This document shows, piece by piece, positions 1 through 12,136 of a DNA stretch of 64,000 nt. The stretch comes from Gorsachius magnificus (taxonomy: Eukaryota; Chordata; Aves; Pelecaniformes; Ardeidae). Numbering within the stretch: the stretch's first letter is position 1; each line of letters starts with the position of its first letter. Under the pieces are notes generated by a model. The model was not told the DNA's origin. It did no database searches and saw only the letters and a list, made by a program, of their open reading frames with translations. A program made the position numbers and the translations under genes. The stretch spans positions 46,544,090-46,608,089 of the forward strand of contig CM067087.1 in NCBI GenBank assembly GCA_034008185.1, given 5' to 3'.

Positions 1-1311
1 CTGTGATTCTATGATAATGCTCTCTCTCACATGTAGTACATAGTGATTTTGAAAAATTTGAAATGGGTCATTGTAGACTCTGCATTTCCAGACTGTCATC
101 ATATATATGTTGTTATGTATCATATATCCTGAGGTGTATGAAGCAACTCTGTATTAGTGGAAAGAAATTTTAATGAGCATTTGAGTAATTTTCCATATCT
201 CCCACATGTTTCTAATTGTAAGGCCAAGCAGGCAGTTTGGAGGAGAAGGCAGGCTGCTTGAATTTACCCTTCTGAAACAATTTATGAATTTAGTTAAAAC
301 TAAGGGCACGCTGGGAAGGCATTCAAGCAATGCATGGTAGACACAGAATGTGTTTTATGTCTCGTCACGTGCCCGTGCATTGCAAAGAGGTGAAGTGCAC
401 TACGTAAAGACTTTTGCACTCCCTTAGGGACGTTGCTTTTGTCATACAGGTTTCAATAATTATTGTGAGCTTCCATAGTCATGGCAAGTAGTTAAAATTT
501 AGGACATGTACAAAGGTTGGGGCGGGGGTCGGCTATTTTAGCCTTAATTCCTAAGGCAATGAGGCTTCTGTAGTTGTGCTATCTCTGTCAGATGAACTGC
601 AGAATGTTCAGGCAAATTTCAGGTATTTTGGATGTTCTTCTGGAAGCATATTATTCCAAAACTTTTAATCAGAGATCAGTTGACTTACACAGCAGTAAAT
701 GTAGCTGAAGATATGTCTCAGGTATAGTGGAGAGGGAGCAAACAAGTTTAATTACTTTTCAGTGACTTCAGTTCTTCATATCCTAAGATTAATTTTTAAT
801 TACACGGAGAGCTGTGCAACCCCCAGGAAGCGTGGCCATGTCCACGCTTACAGAACTAAATGCTGCCTGGTTTGCTGAAGAGCAGCGTGTGTTTGTGAGA
901 AATACTGTGATTTCATGGCCTGTTTTATGGTATTTTCAGAGAAAATAAGAACTCTGTGAGGCTGCAGTTCGGCTGTATTAATGTCTCTATCATCGTTGTG
1001 ACAATTTGTAGGAATCTCATGGTTGTGGAGTATATAGAACTGTGAACAATAACTGCAAAACTATGCCTTTTGTGTGTAGTCCTCAGTCAGAGAAGAAAGA
1101 TAGATTTACTTGATCTACATCAGGGAAGTGGCTAGAAACCCTTGGAAACCCATGGTTAGCTTCAGGGAGGTTTGCCATGTTCTTCCTGCTCAAAAAGGCG
1201 CATGCGTTGGAGGTGCGGACCGCTTGCACGTTCTGTGTGAGTAGTGCTGGAGCTGTCTGCTCCAATTTTTAATTTCTGGGGTTTTTAGAGACCGCTGTCT
1301 CCACTGTCACG
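1..1311. other. Single-copy non-coding DNA, no gene seen
   Basis: AT-rich sequence with stops in all frames and no recognisable repeat family. The only frame reaching 60 codons (1083-1265, minus) has no recognisable domain and no convincing splice sites. A short G-rich stretch lies near 518-530. It is probably intronic or intergenic. Confidence 0.6.
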
Positions 1312-1576
1312 TTCAGGACAAGGGGCCGTGGGCACAACCTGAAGCAGAAGAGGTTCCACTTGAACAGGAGGAAGAACTTGTTGACTGTGAGGGTGCCCGA
1401 GCCCTGGCCCAGGCTGCCCAGGGGGCTGTGGAGTCTCCTTCTCTGGAGATCTTCAACCCCCGCCTGGCCGCTGTCCTGTGCCCCCTGCTCTGGGTGAGCC
1501 TGCTTGGGCAGGGGGGTGGCACTGGGTGATCCCTGGAGGTTCCCTCCAACCCCGGCCATGCTGGGATTCTGGGATT
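1312..1576 (+). mobile_element. CR1 LINE 3' fragment (group A)
   Basis: A 5'-truncated CR1 non-LTR retrotransposon covering the last ~265 bp. It shares the block AGGACAAGGGGCC...GAAGCAGAAGAGGTTCC...CTTCAACCCCCGCCTGG...GGGCAGGGGGGTGGCACTGGG with the copies at 9.2, 40.1, 45.1 and 53.7 kb. It ends in GGGATTCTGGGAT, a variant of the CR1 3' terminal octamer. The translated block is the ORF2 C-terminal tail, but a 1-bp difference in the run after GCCCAGG puts this copy out of frame with its relatives. It is a dead copy. CR1 elements move by target-primed reverse transcription and are usually 5'-truncated, as here. Confidence 0.93.
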
Positions 1577-2605
1577 TACCTCTGGACGGTATTTGGGCTG
1601 TTGCCGAGCCACGGGGTGCCTGCGGACCACGCGGGAGCGATGGGTCCCCTCTCGCAGGGAGCTGCTGCTGCTTTCTTCCAGTTTCCTGTTTCTGGTTAGG
1701 TTTTGTCACATACCAAAGCCTGCCTTAATATTCGGGAGAATAAACAGCATAGCCAAAAGTTAACTGAATCCATCCCAGTAGAAAAAAAAATCATAGAAAG
1801 CGGAGCTGGGGTTTTTAGCCTCAGTGCTACTGTGAATCTATAGCGCTAGGTATGGTTCCATCATAGCTGGCTTTGCCAATTTGCGTGCGTATTCATCTTT
1901 TTCTTCAAACAGTGCTTGTATAAAAGTGCATTTCTGCTGCCTGCGTAGGCTCAAGTGTCGCGTCCCTTCGTAACACAACAAAGTGTGCCGCATTTTATTC
2001 CTGCTGGTGCTGCAGAGGGGCTGAGTCAGGCTGCGTTTGTTCTTGTGCCTCATCAGCAGAAATGTTTACCAACTTTCTAGTTACATTTTATTGCTGAAAA
2101 TGCGATGGAAGTAATGGGGTCGCACTGGTATCAGGGGGGTTAATTTGGCCCGTGTTGTTACTAGCATTGATTGAGGCATATGAGCAAGAAGTAATCCTGT
2201 TAGCTTCCCCTGCCCAGGGCTGAGTTTTTAGGGCTGTCAGGAAGCAAACATCCATCTTTTCACTTCTGAACGGAGTGTATCTGCCCTGAAAGCCCGAGAG
2301 GTGCAGTAGACCCAAATCGTGGCAATGTTGGTTGTGCAGCAGAAACGTTTGTTGTCTCTCCTTGTAGAGGTGATGCGTGGATGTCCTTGATCAACTGCGC
2401 TCTTTTCTCGTTTGCTCTCCCTTCTCTTCAAGTCTCTTCTCAGTACGTCTTGGGTGGAAGAAAGCTTAGGTGCACTGTTTGGGTTATAAATATAAAGCCA
2501 TTCCAATATTCCAGTAAATTAAATCCTAGATACCGTATCGCTCCAGCTTCTGGCAGCGTTGCCAACTGGTGCCTCGCACGCTGTCCCTGGATGCTGCCTC
2601 CCTGT
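1577..2605. other. Single-copy DNA, no gene seen
   Basis: Moderate-GC sequence between two CR1 fragments. Several overlapping frames of 70-113 codons occur on both strands, and some run into the CR1 at 2606. None has a recognisable motif or paired splice sites, and mutual overlap on both strands argues for chance. Confidence 0.55.
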
Positions 2606-2910
2606 ATCATAGAACCACAGAATGTTTTGGGTGGGAAGGGACCCCTAGAAGTCACCCAGCCCAACCCCCCTGCAGGAGCAGGGACACCTTGAACCACATC
2701 AGGTTGCTCACAGCCCTGGCCAACCTGGCCTGGAATGGTCCCAGGGATGGGGCCTCCACCCCCTCTCTGGGCAACCCCTGCCAGGGTTTCACCACCCTCA
2801 CTGGAAAGAATTTCTGCCTTAGATCCAGTCTCAACCTCCCCTGCTTCAGTTTAAAGCCATCCCCCCTTGTCCTGTCCCTGCTGGCCCTACTAAAAAGCTT
2901 TTCCCTGTAA
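2606..2910 (-). mobile_element. CR1 LINE 3' fragment (group B)
   Basis: A minus-strand CR1. The + strand reads ATCATAGAACCACAGAATG, the reverse complement of a CR1 3' end, followed by the group B body (CAGGAGCAGGGACACCTTGAACCACATCAGG, shown here only as a landmark pattern) and the ORF2 C-terminal tail. It breaks off near CCCTACTAAAAAGC, so about 300 bp remain. The same segment order appears in the copy at 61887-62408, which continues further 5'. No intact coding frame is left. Confidence 0.93.
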
Positions 2911-5900
2911 CAGAGGCTTGGTGGCAGTGGAGCTCGAGGGGCTGTGAATTGGCTTCTCAGTTAGTGTGTGGGCATTCTGGCCATCCACCTGTGAGCTGCA
3001 GGTGGTTAACTAACAGATAATGACATAAACCCATGTCCTCTACATATCCAAACAACAAAATATTTATAACTGTTGCTTTGCTGATATAGAGAATTTTTCC
3101 AATTTACTGTTTCTATACTTACCAGATTACATGTAAAAACCATAAAATTCTTTATATTATCCATAAACATAATAAAAAATGCTACACTACATAACTTTGA
3201 CTTAGTCAGTAATTCTAGGCTTAGCCTGAGGGGTTGAAAAGAAAATTATTCCTGTTACAAATTTTAATTATGCCATAAACTTTGGGAAATAGCTATTGAT
3301 CTCCAGCATCTGGCATCAGAAATGTTGCCTGCTTTTTTTAGTTATTTAGTTTGTGAGTAGCATTGTCATATAGGATAAAAATAAAAAATGTCAGAGGAGA
3401 TGAAGATGTACCATATGCAAATGAGAATATTTTGGTTGGTTTGTGTACTAAAAATATTTTATTGCTGAAGAGTTTTTGTTTCTTACCAGAGTTTTTTGAG
3501 CTACCTCCAGAGAAATTTGCATTTGAGATGCAAGAAAGCAAATTCTAATTCTATCAAAGACCCTTTCTCACCATGGGATGCTATAATGTATACAGTACGT
3601 TTCTTGTCTTAGAGGTACATTTAAAATTGCAATTGCAATTCAGTTGACTTTTCTCTGTTGTGGAAAAATTGTAAGTCCAAGGGCCAGATGAGACAAAGGC
3701 TGGAACCTTATTTCTGTACTTCTTGCCTTAAACCTGGGCGGTTAGAGGATGGGTGCTAGTGTAAAATTCTTAAGTCTGGCTTAAAATAGTGAAATTGAAA
3801 TTCTGGTCTGATCTGAAATCAGTGGCTAAGATAGCTTTGCTGATTAGCACAGTGGGCTCCTTCTTAGATGTGGCGGAGTAGGAAGAAGGGCTTTTTAACA
3901 CGTTTGAATTTAGGAACAGCGTGTAATGAATGGAGCATTAGAAATGCAGACTACCTTTTTAATCATCATAAGGCCTAGAGCCAAATGTGTTGGTTTATGG
4001 CATGTCTGCTTACTGTTTGTGAGGTTCGACTCTAGGTGAAGGAAGAGGGAGAACTGAAGTGATCCCTGAAAACAGTCATTTTAGGTGACTGCAGATACAG
4101 GCTACAGTCTCATTAAAATGTCAGTACAAGGATCCTTGTAGGCACAGTAGGATAAGGCTCTGTTTCTTTTCCCCCCATCCAAAATGGTCTGTGAGGAGAC
4201 GCTGCTTGGTGGAGGTGAATGGAGGAGCATAGTCTTTCCTATCCAGGAGAACCGGCGCTACAGGGAGAAAAATGGGTTAGAGACCTCCAAAGGACTGGCC
4301 CTTGGAAGGATGATCGACGGCAACGCACCGTCATGGCAAAGGGTGGTGGAGACTCTCAGACTCCTGCGTAAGGTGCCTGTGGGACCAAAAAACGCTTGCT
4401 TTCTCTCCAAATGTCTACGTGCTGTAAAGCAAGGGGGTGGTTTGTGTGGTCCCGAGAATTGAGCCAAATTGGTGCTATTTTAGTTGGCTCAGTACAAAGA
4501 GGTAGTGAACTTAATCTTAGTGCCAAAGACTGTGTCGATGCGTCTGTATTAAAAGGAAGGACGTTTGTAAAGTTATAGCGTGTGGTAGGCTGCTCTGTAA
4601 GGGAAATTCCCAGAACACCCTTGAGAAATATTGTACTTTGGTTGCTATTTCAGCAAGGGGTGGATGCCCCTCTATCCCTTTCTGCCCGATAGTTTTACTT
4701 AGATTCTCATCTTTTTATCTTCATGCACCCCGTGGTGAGCACCGATACCAAACAGCAGCTGAAGTTTTGTCAAACTTGGTGCACGTTGCAGCGATGCTGT
4801 GACCTCTTACTGAACAAGTAAATGAAGCAAAGTGGGACAACGATGACTTCCGAGAGGCAGCTTGTAGTAGCTGGTGCCAGCTCTTGGGCAGGAATTTGCT
4901 CCCTCCTAAGAGTATCTGCCAGTGGCGTAGTGATGCTTGAGCCCTTCTGGCTGGCTTGAACAAAAGGGGTAGGAGGAGTATCACAGGCTTGCAGGCATTT
5001 GAGGTGGCCAAACTGACAGGTTGCTCTCCAGCAGGTAAAAGGAAGCCTATTAAGAACACACAGAGACAAAATGTGTCATGGCTTGTTGGGATGGACCTTG
5101 GTGAAGGAAGACAGCTGTGCCTGTTTCAAGGGCACGGAGCAATGATGAGGTTTCCGAAGGCTTTCTATAGCAAGTTCTGACTTAAATATTTTCATATAAA
5201 AGGCTACATGTTTAAATCCAACTTGCATCCGCATTCTCTTTAGGCAGCAGGACTTAAGGTAGCATCTCTGACTGCAGAGCCCTATCTGTAAAAGTCACCC
5301 CCCTTGATCTCCCCCACTTTTGTCTGCTCTGAAGAACCCTTGTACTTCTTGAAATTTTTTTTTTTTTTTTTGAAAAATATTAAATGTGTGGGATATATGC
5401 ATTTGTCACAGGGGGGAAAAGACCAACAACTGAACACATGGAAATGCTCAGTTCTCTCTCTTAAAAACTTCCAGCAGTTTGAGAACTAGACCTGCCTTAA
5501 TTTTTCACTCCTGTGCCGTTGTCCTTTAGCCGTTTAATTTGGGCCTTGAACTCCAGAAAAGTTCTGCCATCTGTGTGTTGAGCCATTTATTTTGGTGACA
5601 AAGGGAAGCTCAATACCTTGAAAACTGTAAGCTCTAATTTTTATCTACTCTAATTTTGTATGTACTGTTTCTGGCTAGCAGGTCGGATTTGTGCTGCTGC
5701 TGTATGCAGCAGCTTAAAATCCACGTTGGTGTGGCACCGCAGTTACTACCCTCAAGCCACCACACCAGAAAACCTTTCAGTTAATGATAACAGAAAAATG
5801 TTTTCTAGTAAGCTGTGAAATAACCTAATCATCTGCAAAAGGTGTTAAGATTTTATATTAAAATGCAGTTAAATTCTGCTTTTTTTTTTTAATTGTTTCT

Positions 5901-8900
5901 TCTTAACAAATTGGTTATTTAAGATGTGCAATTAATTGGCTTTTGCTTTGAAGGGAATTTGTTTGCTGTAACGTGGTATCTGCTCTAACAATAGCCGACC
6001 GCCGCTGAATTTCCTGACACCTATGTGGAGGGAGACAGGCTCCTTGTTGGTGGGAGGAAAAGAAGAAAGCGGGAGCTTTCGGCTCTTAAAGCCGGGTGCC
6101 GAGCCGTGCTCTGGAGACTCAAAGCCACAGATGGGCTAGGACAGCAGAGGACTTGTTGCAGTATTTGGTTGAGCGACAGATTTTTTGCGTGGGCTTGGGT
6201 TGCCCCCTCGTCTTGCTTTGCGCAAATCGCTTGCTTCGCTTTTTACCGTAGGTTCTCATTGGAGATAGGCAGGTAACGGCTGCCCCAGCTCTGCAGGCTT
6301 TGCGGGGTTAAAATCTGTCAATAATTCTCAAGTGCCTTTATCTTAGCAAAGGTAAATACGATAGCGGGCGAGGAGTACTTACAAGTACCTTTGTGGTTTT
6401 AATTGGCTCATTTCTCCCAGTAGAAGAGAGTGTTCCAACCAAATGGAAAGAAAAGTCTTCTGTACAAAAGGAAGCTTTCCTAAGATGCCAGGTTGGAACA
6501 TGCTGAGCTATTGAAAATCAAGAGGAAGAACAGGATGGGAGCTGAAAGGTTGGGAGAGAAAGGTAAAATGAAGAATGTGATAATTTGTTCAGAAACCGCT
6601 TCTGCCGCAGTCACGGTCAGTTGTGAAGGCTGGGGGGGGGGCACCACGGGAACCTAAAATCGGGGAGCGAGTTTCCACCTTCCTGAGGATGCTTCTTGTT
6701 TCAAGACAGACTTTTCAAAGACCTACTTGGCTGTCCGTCCAAAACGCTGTAGGCACTGTACTAATAACAGTGTTACAACACAGGTTTTTAACTCGATGTA
6801 ATTATTCGCGTTACCTCCTTGCTATGTCGTGTAGAAGATTCAGGATGGGTTTCTGGGTGAAAGAGGGATTAGTTCCTTCGGTGTACAGCAGTTCCACAAA
6901 CACTTTCCCTTTTTTCTTGTGCTGCGAAGGTCTGTGTCAGGCTGCGTTTCTCTAAGCAGTCTCCAGAGGTGGTCCAGAAGCGAAGGGTTGTGTTGCTTCA
7001 GTGTTGTTTTTTCATCTGCTTGATGACATTTCCAACTCATTTCATAATGCAAAAATCTATTTGCTACAGAAATCTCTATTATATTTTAAAAAAATGGAAA
7101 ATAGAAATTTGCTTGGCACAATGGTTTGATTTTTGGTTGACCACTGGAAATGCAAAGTATTTTAAGATGTCAAACATCTTCGGAAAAAAATCTAGCCCCT
7201 AAATTTACACTAGTCAAATACTATCCAAAATACAGCCTTTCTAACATGTAAATATTGAGATTTGCCTTATAAAGGTAGTGTATTTTTTTGCTTATTCTGA
7301 TATTACTGCCTTTTGTATTTTCAAAGGTAGGCTACGTCCATCATTGCTGGCGTGGATATCTTAGAACGCCAGTACCTGTTGTTTCCTGGCTCTGCTGCAG
7401 GTGGCCCCCAAATCCTTGGGGAACATCACAGGGGGCTACAAACCAATCTTTCTCCTCGTATCGCGCCCTTCAGCTGAAGGTTCGCGATTACAGGTTACGT
7501 GTCCGTAAATGAGCGCACTTGGAGGCTGTGTTGTGGGTGGGTGGGTGCACGCACACACAACACGTTTTGCCTACAGACATTTTCCATAAATCAGTAGCAT
7601 GCAAAGTGCGCTGTCTGCCTCCCTCGGATAAGTAACTTTATTTTGTTAAATCCTGCCCTTCCCACAGGGCGTGATGGAGACAACTGGGTAGAGGTCGAGG
7701 GAGGGCTGTACGGTGACTTGTACGTGTTCTGCGGTTACACACGCAAGGGCAGTGGCTGAAGTTCACGATTCTTTACACGCTTAGCTTGTTACTGAATTCA
7801 GCTTTAAAAAAGTCAGAGATTGGGTTTCTTGCCTTCTCAATATGTGGCTGTACTCCTGAGGTAGGAAGGTAGTGATACGTTCACCATCAATAATATTATT
7901 TCTCCAGTCACCTAGCTCCGTCAAGAAACCTCTCCTGAATAGGTGCTGTGAAGGTGGAAGATGTGGTTGTTTTTTTTTTCTTTAGATCTACCCAAAAGCA
8001 AGGGAAAAAACAAATTGATTCTAAAACTAAAGGGAGTCATAGTATCAGGATGTATGTAGCCTTAGGGTATTATGTTCTTTGGTTTATTCTATTTATATAA
8101 TGGGGAGAGTCTATTGTAGCTTTATTTCTGTTTGTTGCCTTGTCTTTAATGCAGACCAAGAGAGAACATTTTCCTGAGTGTAACATCTGTGCCCTAGTTC
8201 TGCAGCATGCGGATACTGCTGTGCTCCCAGGAAATGGAGAGAAGGTCCAACACAACCTGGCTTTTGGCTGTCTGTAAAGAAGGCAGCTGTTGCGTTTAAG
8301 AAACTTGGGTTCTTGTTTTTGTTGTTTTTTTTTTCTAGTGCAGCTCTTTGAACTGGATTGGATCTTTTATTGCAATTACAGCAAAGCTAAAAGTTGCAGG
8401 AAAGAAAAATCACCTTCGTATTTCTCAAGTGTGGTTTTTTTTTTAAAATAAAATGAGTTTTCTGTTGTCTCAGAAACAGATGTTTGTTTAAACCCAATCA
8501 TGAACTTGGACTCAGATTTAATTTACTGTTTAATTTTGTACCAGTCTTTTGTAAATGAACTGCCTCGGGAGCAAGCGAATAGGAGTTTTCTATATACTGA
8601 AGTCTTGGAATGGGGCTTCCTTCCGCGGAGTTAAGCATCCCAGGAAAAGAGACAAAATTGCTGATGAAGAAGGCTCATGTATACAGATATTAGTCAGGGT
8701 TTAAAAGGCTCAGTAACTTCAGCTTGCAGTACATCTCCAGTTAAGTCTGAGTAATTGAGCTTGGTCCAAATTATATCTCAGTCTTTAGAAGTCAGACTGC
8801 TAAAAAGTGGTTTGGTTTTTTTTTTTTGTTCAAGTTTCTTTTTTTCAGCTGTGGAAATCTGTGGCCTTGGCTGCGTTGAGTCATTTCATACGCACTGCAT

Positions 8901-9211
8901 CTGGGTGTAAGCAGGGCGATGCGATACAGCCGGAGTCTTTAAATTCTTTTTGACCAGATGTGAAATAGGCCTGCTGAAATTTCATGGCGAACATCTTGTG
9001 CTTCTGTACAGAAATTCTTACCTGATAAGCCAACACAAATGTTCGAGAATGAGGTTTTGAACCAAACCCAACCTTTAAAACTTTTGCTGAATTGCAATCA
9101 TAAACTTCAACAGATTATAGGCGTTATGGGCACAAACATACGGGCATTTTTACTACATCTATTTATCCCATTTGTCCTACCTATCATAGCTGATTTGTTC
9201 CCTGGTTCAAG
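2911..9211. other. 6.3 kb single-copy DNA with short homopolymers, no gene confirmed
   Basis: AT-rich with many stops. It contains a T17 tract (about 5355-5371), a GT/GGGT-rich spot (7534-7560) and short T runs near 7970, 8320 and 8820. One weak exon-like block lies at 8849-8906 (see findings). A 92-codon frame at 4184-4462 and a 110-codon frame at 6623-6955 have no recognisable domain or matching splice sites. Confidence 0.55.
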
Positions 9212-9685
9212 AAAGATGAGGAACTCCTGGAGAGAGTCCAGAGGAGGGCAACAAGGATGATGGGGGGACTGGAGCATCTCCCCTACGAGGAAAGGCTGAG
9301 GGAGCTGGGCTTGTTCAGCCTGGAGAAGAGAAGGCTGAGAGGGGATCTCATCAACACCTACAAATATCTCAAGGGTGGGGGTCACAAGGAAGGAGCCAGA
9401 CTCTTCTCAGTGGTGCCCAGCGCCAGGACAAGGGGCCATGGGCACAAACTGAAGCAGAAGAGGTTCCAGTTGAACGGGAGGAAGAACTTGTTGACTGTGA
9501 GGGTGCCCGAGCCCTGGCCCAGGCTGCCCAGGGGGGCTGTGGAGTCTCCTTCTCTGGAGATCTTCAACCCCCGCCTGGCTGCTGTCCTGTGCCCCCTGCT
9601 CTGGGTGAGCCTGCTTGGGCAGGGGGGTGGCACTGGGGGAGCTCCCGAGGGCCCTGCCAGCCCCTGTCACTCTGGGATTCTGTGA
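9212..9685 (+). mobile_element. CR1 LINE 3' fragment (group A), long copy
   Basis: About 475 bp of CR1 starting in GGAGAGAGTCCAGAGGAGGGC and ending in CTGGGATTCTGTGA, the expected CR1 3' end. The conserved ORF2 C-terminal tail is open from 9257 to the terminal TGA at 9683-9685. It reads [20 protein letters not shown] and later [12 protein letters not shown]. The copy is close to 45096-45460 and 53706-54145, with about 7 mismatches over ~265 aligned positions against the former by eye, so it is a fairly young insertion. It is 5'-truncated and lacks the catalytic RT core. Confidence 0.95.
9257..9685 (+). pseudogene. CR1 ORF2 C-terminal remnant (reverse transcriptase tail)
   Basis: An open frame of 142 codons inside the CR1 copy. 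It matches the CR1 ORF2 C-terminal tail downstream of the reverse-transcriptase domain: [20 protein letters not shown], then a K/R-rich stretch, then [20 protein letters not shown]. Such fragments are often mis-annotated as hypothetical proteins. It lacks the RT active site and the endonuclease and is not expected to be functional. The ATG at 9257 is internal to the element and is not a real start. Confidence 0.8.
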
Positions 9686-11914
9686 ATTCTTCCTTGTAAA
9701 GACTGCAGAAGCAGAAAGGTTGTCTGCATTTCATTTAATTCACTTTATCTTGTGTATATTTCTTACTCAGAACTGGAAGAGGGAGCCTTCCATCCATCCA
9801 GTGACCCATGTCTGGCTTTTCAGGGAGACAAAATGAAAAAAAGAAATAAGCAGTGTACTGACTTTTTCAATCCTAAAAAGAAACATATACCAAATTTAGG
9901 ACTGGAACATTCATTTGAAGTAGGCAAATTACAGTTTATTGTATATGAAAAAAAAAAAATCGGAATTTATCCTGTTAGCCTGCTTCTGTTTGACAGACTG
10001 GTTTTAGCAAACATTTTTCTTGTTTTCTGGGTTGTTTTTTTTAAATGGCATTTATGGGCTAAAAAGTTATAATTGGCTATATTTTTCCTTTTGTGTTAGT
10101 TGGTTTTATTTTGGTATTTGTTTCAGGAAGTTAACGTTTAAGTCTTTGAATATGCACATCTGTTGTAAAGATGGAAAACTGATAGAGGCATGATTGCTTA
10201 CTGTAATAGGGGAAAATTAAAATCCTATATTACATGGAATAGAATAGGAGCAGAATGCTGAGATAGGATGTTTGAAAAAAGCAGCATTTTAAATGTTCCT
10301 GGGTTGTTCAGTTATCATTTGTAAACCCAGTAACCGTGAGGCATTTCAGCCATTTTAAATTACTAGTGTGTAAATGTTTAAATTATGCCAAGTATAAAGA
10401 TAAACATTTCTATTATGCTGCAAAATTTGAAGATCATCAGTAACTTCCTATTCTTCATAAAGTTCAATTTCATGCAAGAGTAGCTGACGTTTTCAGATGC
10501 AGGCGGTGATGCTGTGGCTGCTGCAGAGCTTGCGGTTGGGACGGGAGAAGAAATCAAAGATAAATAATTTTGAATAGTGCGTGGTTGATTTGCTAAGGCC
10601 GTTGTGACAGTGTGTCCCCTATCGTGGTATTAAACCCAAGGGGTATCACATTCATCATTTTATGCGTCAGCATAATGGTATAATTGTATTTATTTTATAC
10701 ACCCAAGTTTGTTCCCATTAGCTTTTAGTCTTAAATCATTAAAGGCAGACTTTAAATTCCAAGTGAATTCAAATACGTTTTTTTCTTCTTCAGGCCAGTC
10801 TTTGCAGAAAGGTCCTGGAGATTTTTAATTCACCCGCTACTAAAGTTTTCCTTTCTCAAATCAAAGCTCAGTATTTCCGAATAGCTTCTTGTCTTTTCAT
10901 AATTAACTGAAATTAGGACATAGTGAAAAAGTGTGTTTAACTCTTTTAATAGTCCTATTTGAAATGATAGTCGTCTTTCCCATAATTAATCAAATTTCTA
11001 ATGATTCTTCCTGCTTACTCATTTGCACTCTTCTCTGGCTGCCTTGCGTTTAATCAGCAAGAGTAAACTGTTACTAGAGCACCAGGGATCCGTCAGGAGC
11101 GGCGATGTCACGCTGCGCCTGCTGCCAGGGGATGGAATTTCGCTGGAAACGACGGGCTCGGTCCGTTGGGGATTTTGTGTCTCATCAGAAACACAATGAC
11201 TGGCATCTCCAAATCTTCAAGTGGGAGATGCGGTAACCCAGCTCTGGTGGGGGGCGCTGGGCTTGGCGAGCAAACCACCTGCTTGCTGCCTGGATTAGTA
11301 CGCTGGTCTTAATTCTGCTGTCTCCCAGTAAGCAGCAGAAATTGGTTTATTTGGGGAGTAGCGGTTTTCAGAATGTCTGGTTTTGTATTGTTGTTGGTTT
11401 ACATTTATTATATGAACAGAGGGTTACGAGTTGAGTCAAGTTACTTTGCACGGGTAACTGCAAAATAGAAGTTTTCAGCTAGTTCTGAAAAAAAAAACCA
11501 ACCCCAAAACCAACAACAACAACACCCCCTCCCCCCCCCCCCCCCCCCCCAATGGCGATTGCACACTTATTTCCTTTGGTAAGAGCTTACTGCTAACAGA
11601 AATCTTACAGCTTTTTGCTGTTAGGTATTAGGCAAAATATCAATGGTGATATTGTATACCCCTGACTTCCCTTCCCTGCTTATATTGCCAAAGGTGCTTG
11701 AACATCAATAACAGTTCATGCACTGAAAAAAAAAAAAAAAAAAGATATTTTAAGGTTGTGGTTTTTTTTTTTTTGTAGAAACCCAGAGACTATTCATAAA
11801 CTGAGGTTTGAGGGATGGTTCGGTCTTCATCTGCTCAGCGATTAAATCCAAATTTATGACGACAATTGATCATTAATCTCAGAAAAAACTAATTAAAAAG
11901 TTCTAAAAAAACCC
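9686..11914. other. Single-copy AT-rich DNA with C-rich tract
   Basis: No gene seen. A 106-codon frame at 9752-10072 is AT-driven and featureless. A CpG-bearing GC patch lies at about 11085-11260. Low-complexity A-rich/AAC-rich sequence leads into a C20 tract (11531-11550), and A and T runs lie at 11727-11742 and 11761-11774. Confidence 0.55.
11493..11550. repeat. Low-complexity A/AAC-rich sequence ending in C20
   Basis: An A run, then CCAACCCC/AAAACC, then (AAC)n, then C5-T-C20. The 20-base C homopolymer at 11531-11550 is the longest C run in the window. Its length should be treated as uncertain because homopolymers are error-prone in sequencing. Confidence 0.9.
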
Positions 11915-12136
11915 CTAGATATAAGGAAGAAATTTTTTCCAGTGAGGGTGGTGAAACCCTGGCAGGGCTTGCCCAGAGAGGGGGTTGGAGGCCCCATCCC
12001 TGGGACCATTCCAGGCCAGGTTGGCCGGGGTTGTGAGCAACCTGATGTGGTTCAAGGTGTCCCTGCTCCTGCAGGGGGGTTGGGCTGGGTGGCCTCTAGG
12101 GGTCCCTTCCACCCCAAAACATTCTGTGATTCTATG
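11915..12136 (+). mobile_element. CR1 LINE 3' fragment (group B)
   Basis: A truncated CR1 beginning in ATAAGGAAGAAATTTTTTCC (the relatives read TCTAAGGAAGAAATTCTTTCC) and ending in ATTCTGTGATTCTATG, two copies of the CR1 terminal octamer. About 220 bp remain. It carries the group B markers GTGAAACCCTGGCAGGG and AACCTGATGTGGTTCAAGG. Frameshifts (such as the extra G in GGGGGTTGG) break the tail frame. Confidence 0.94.
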
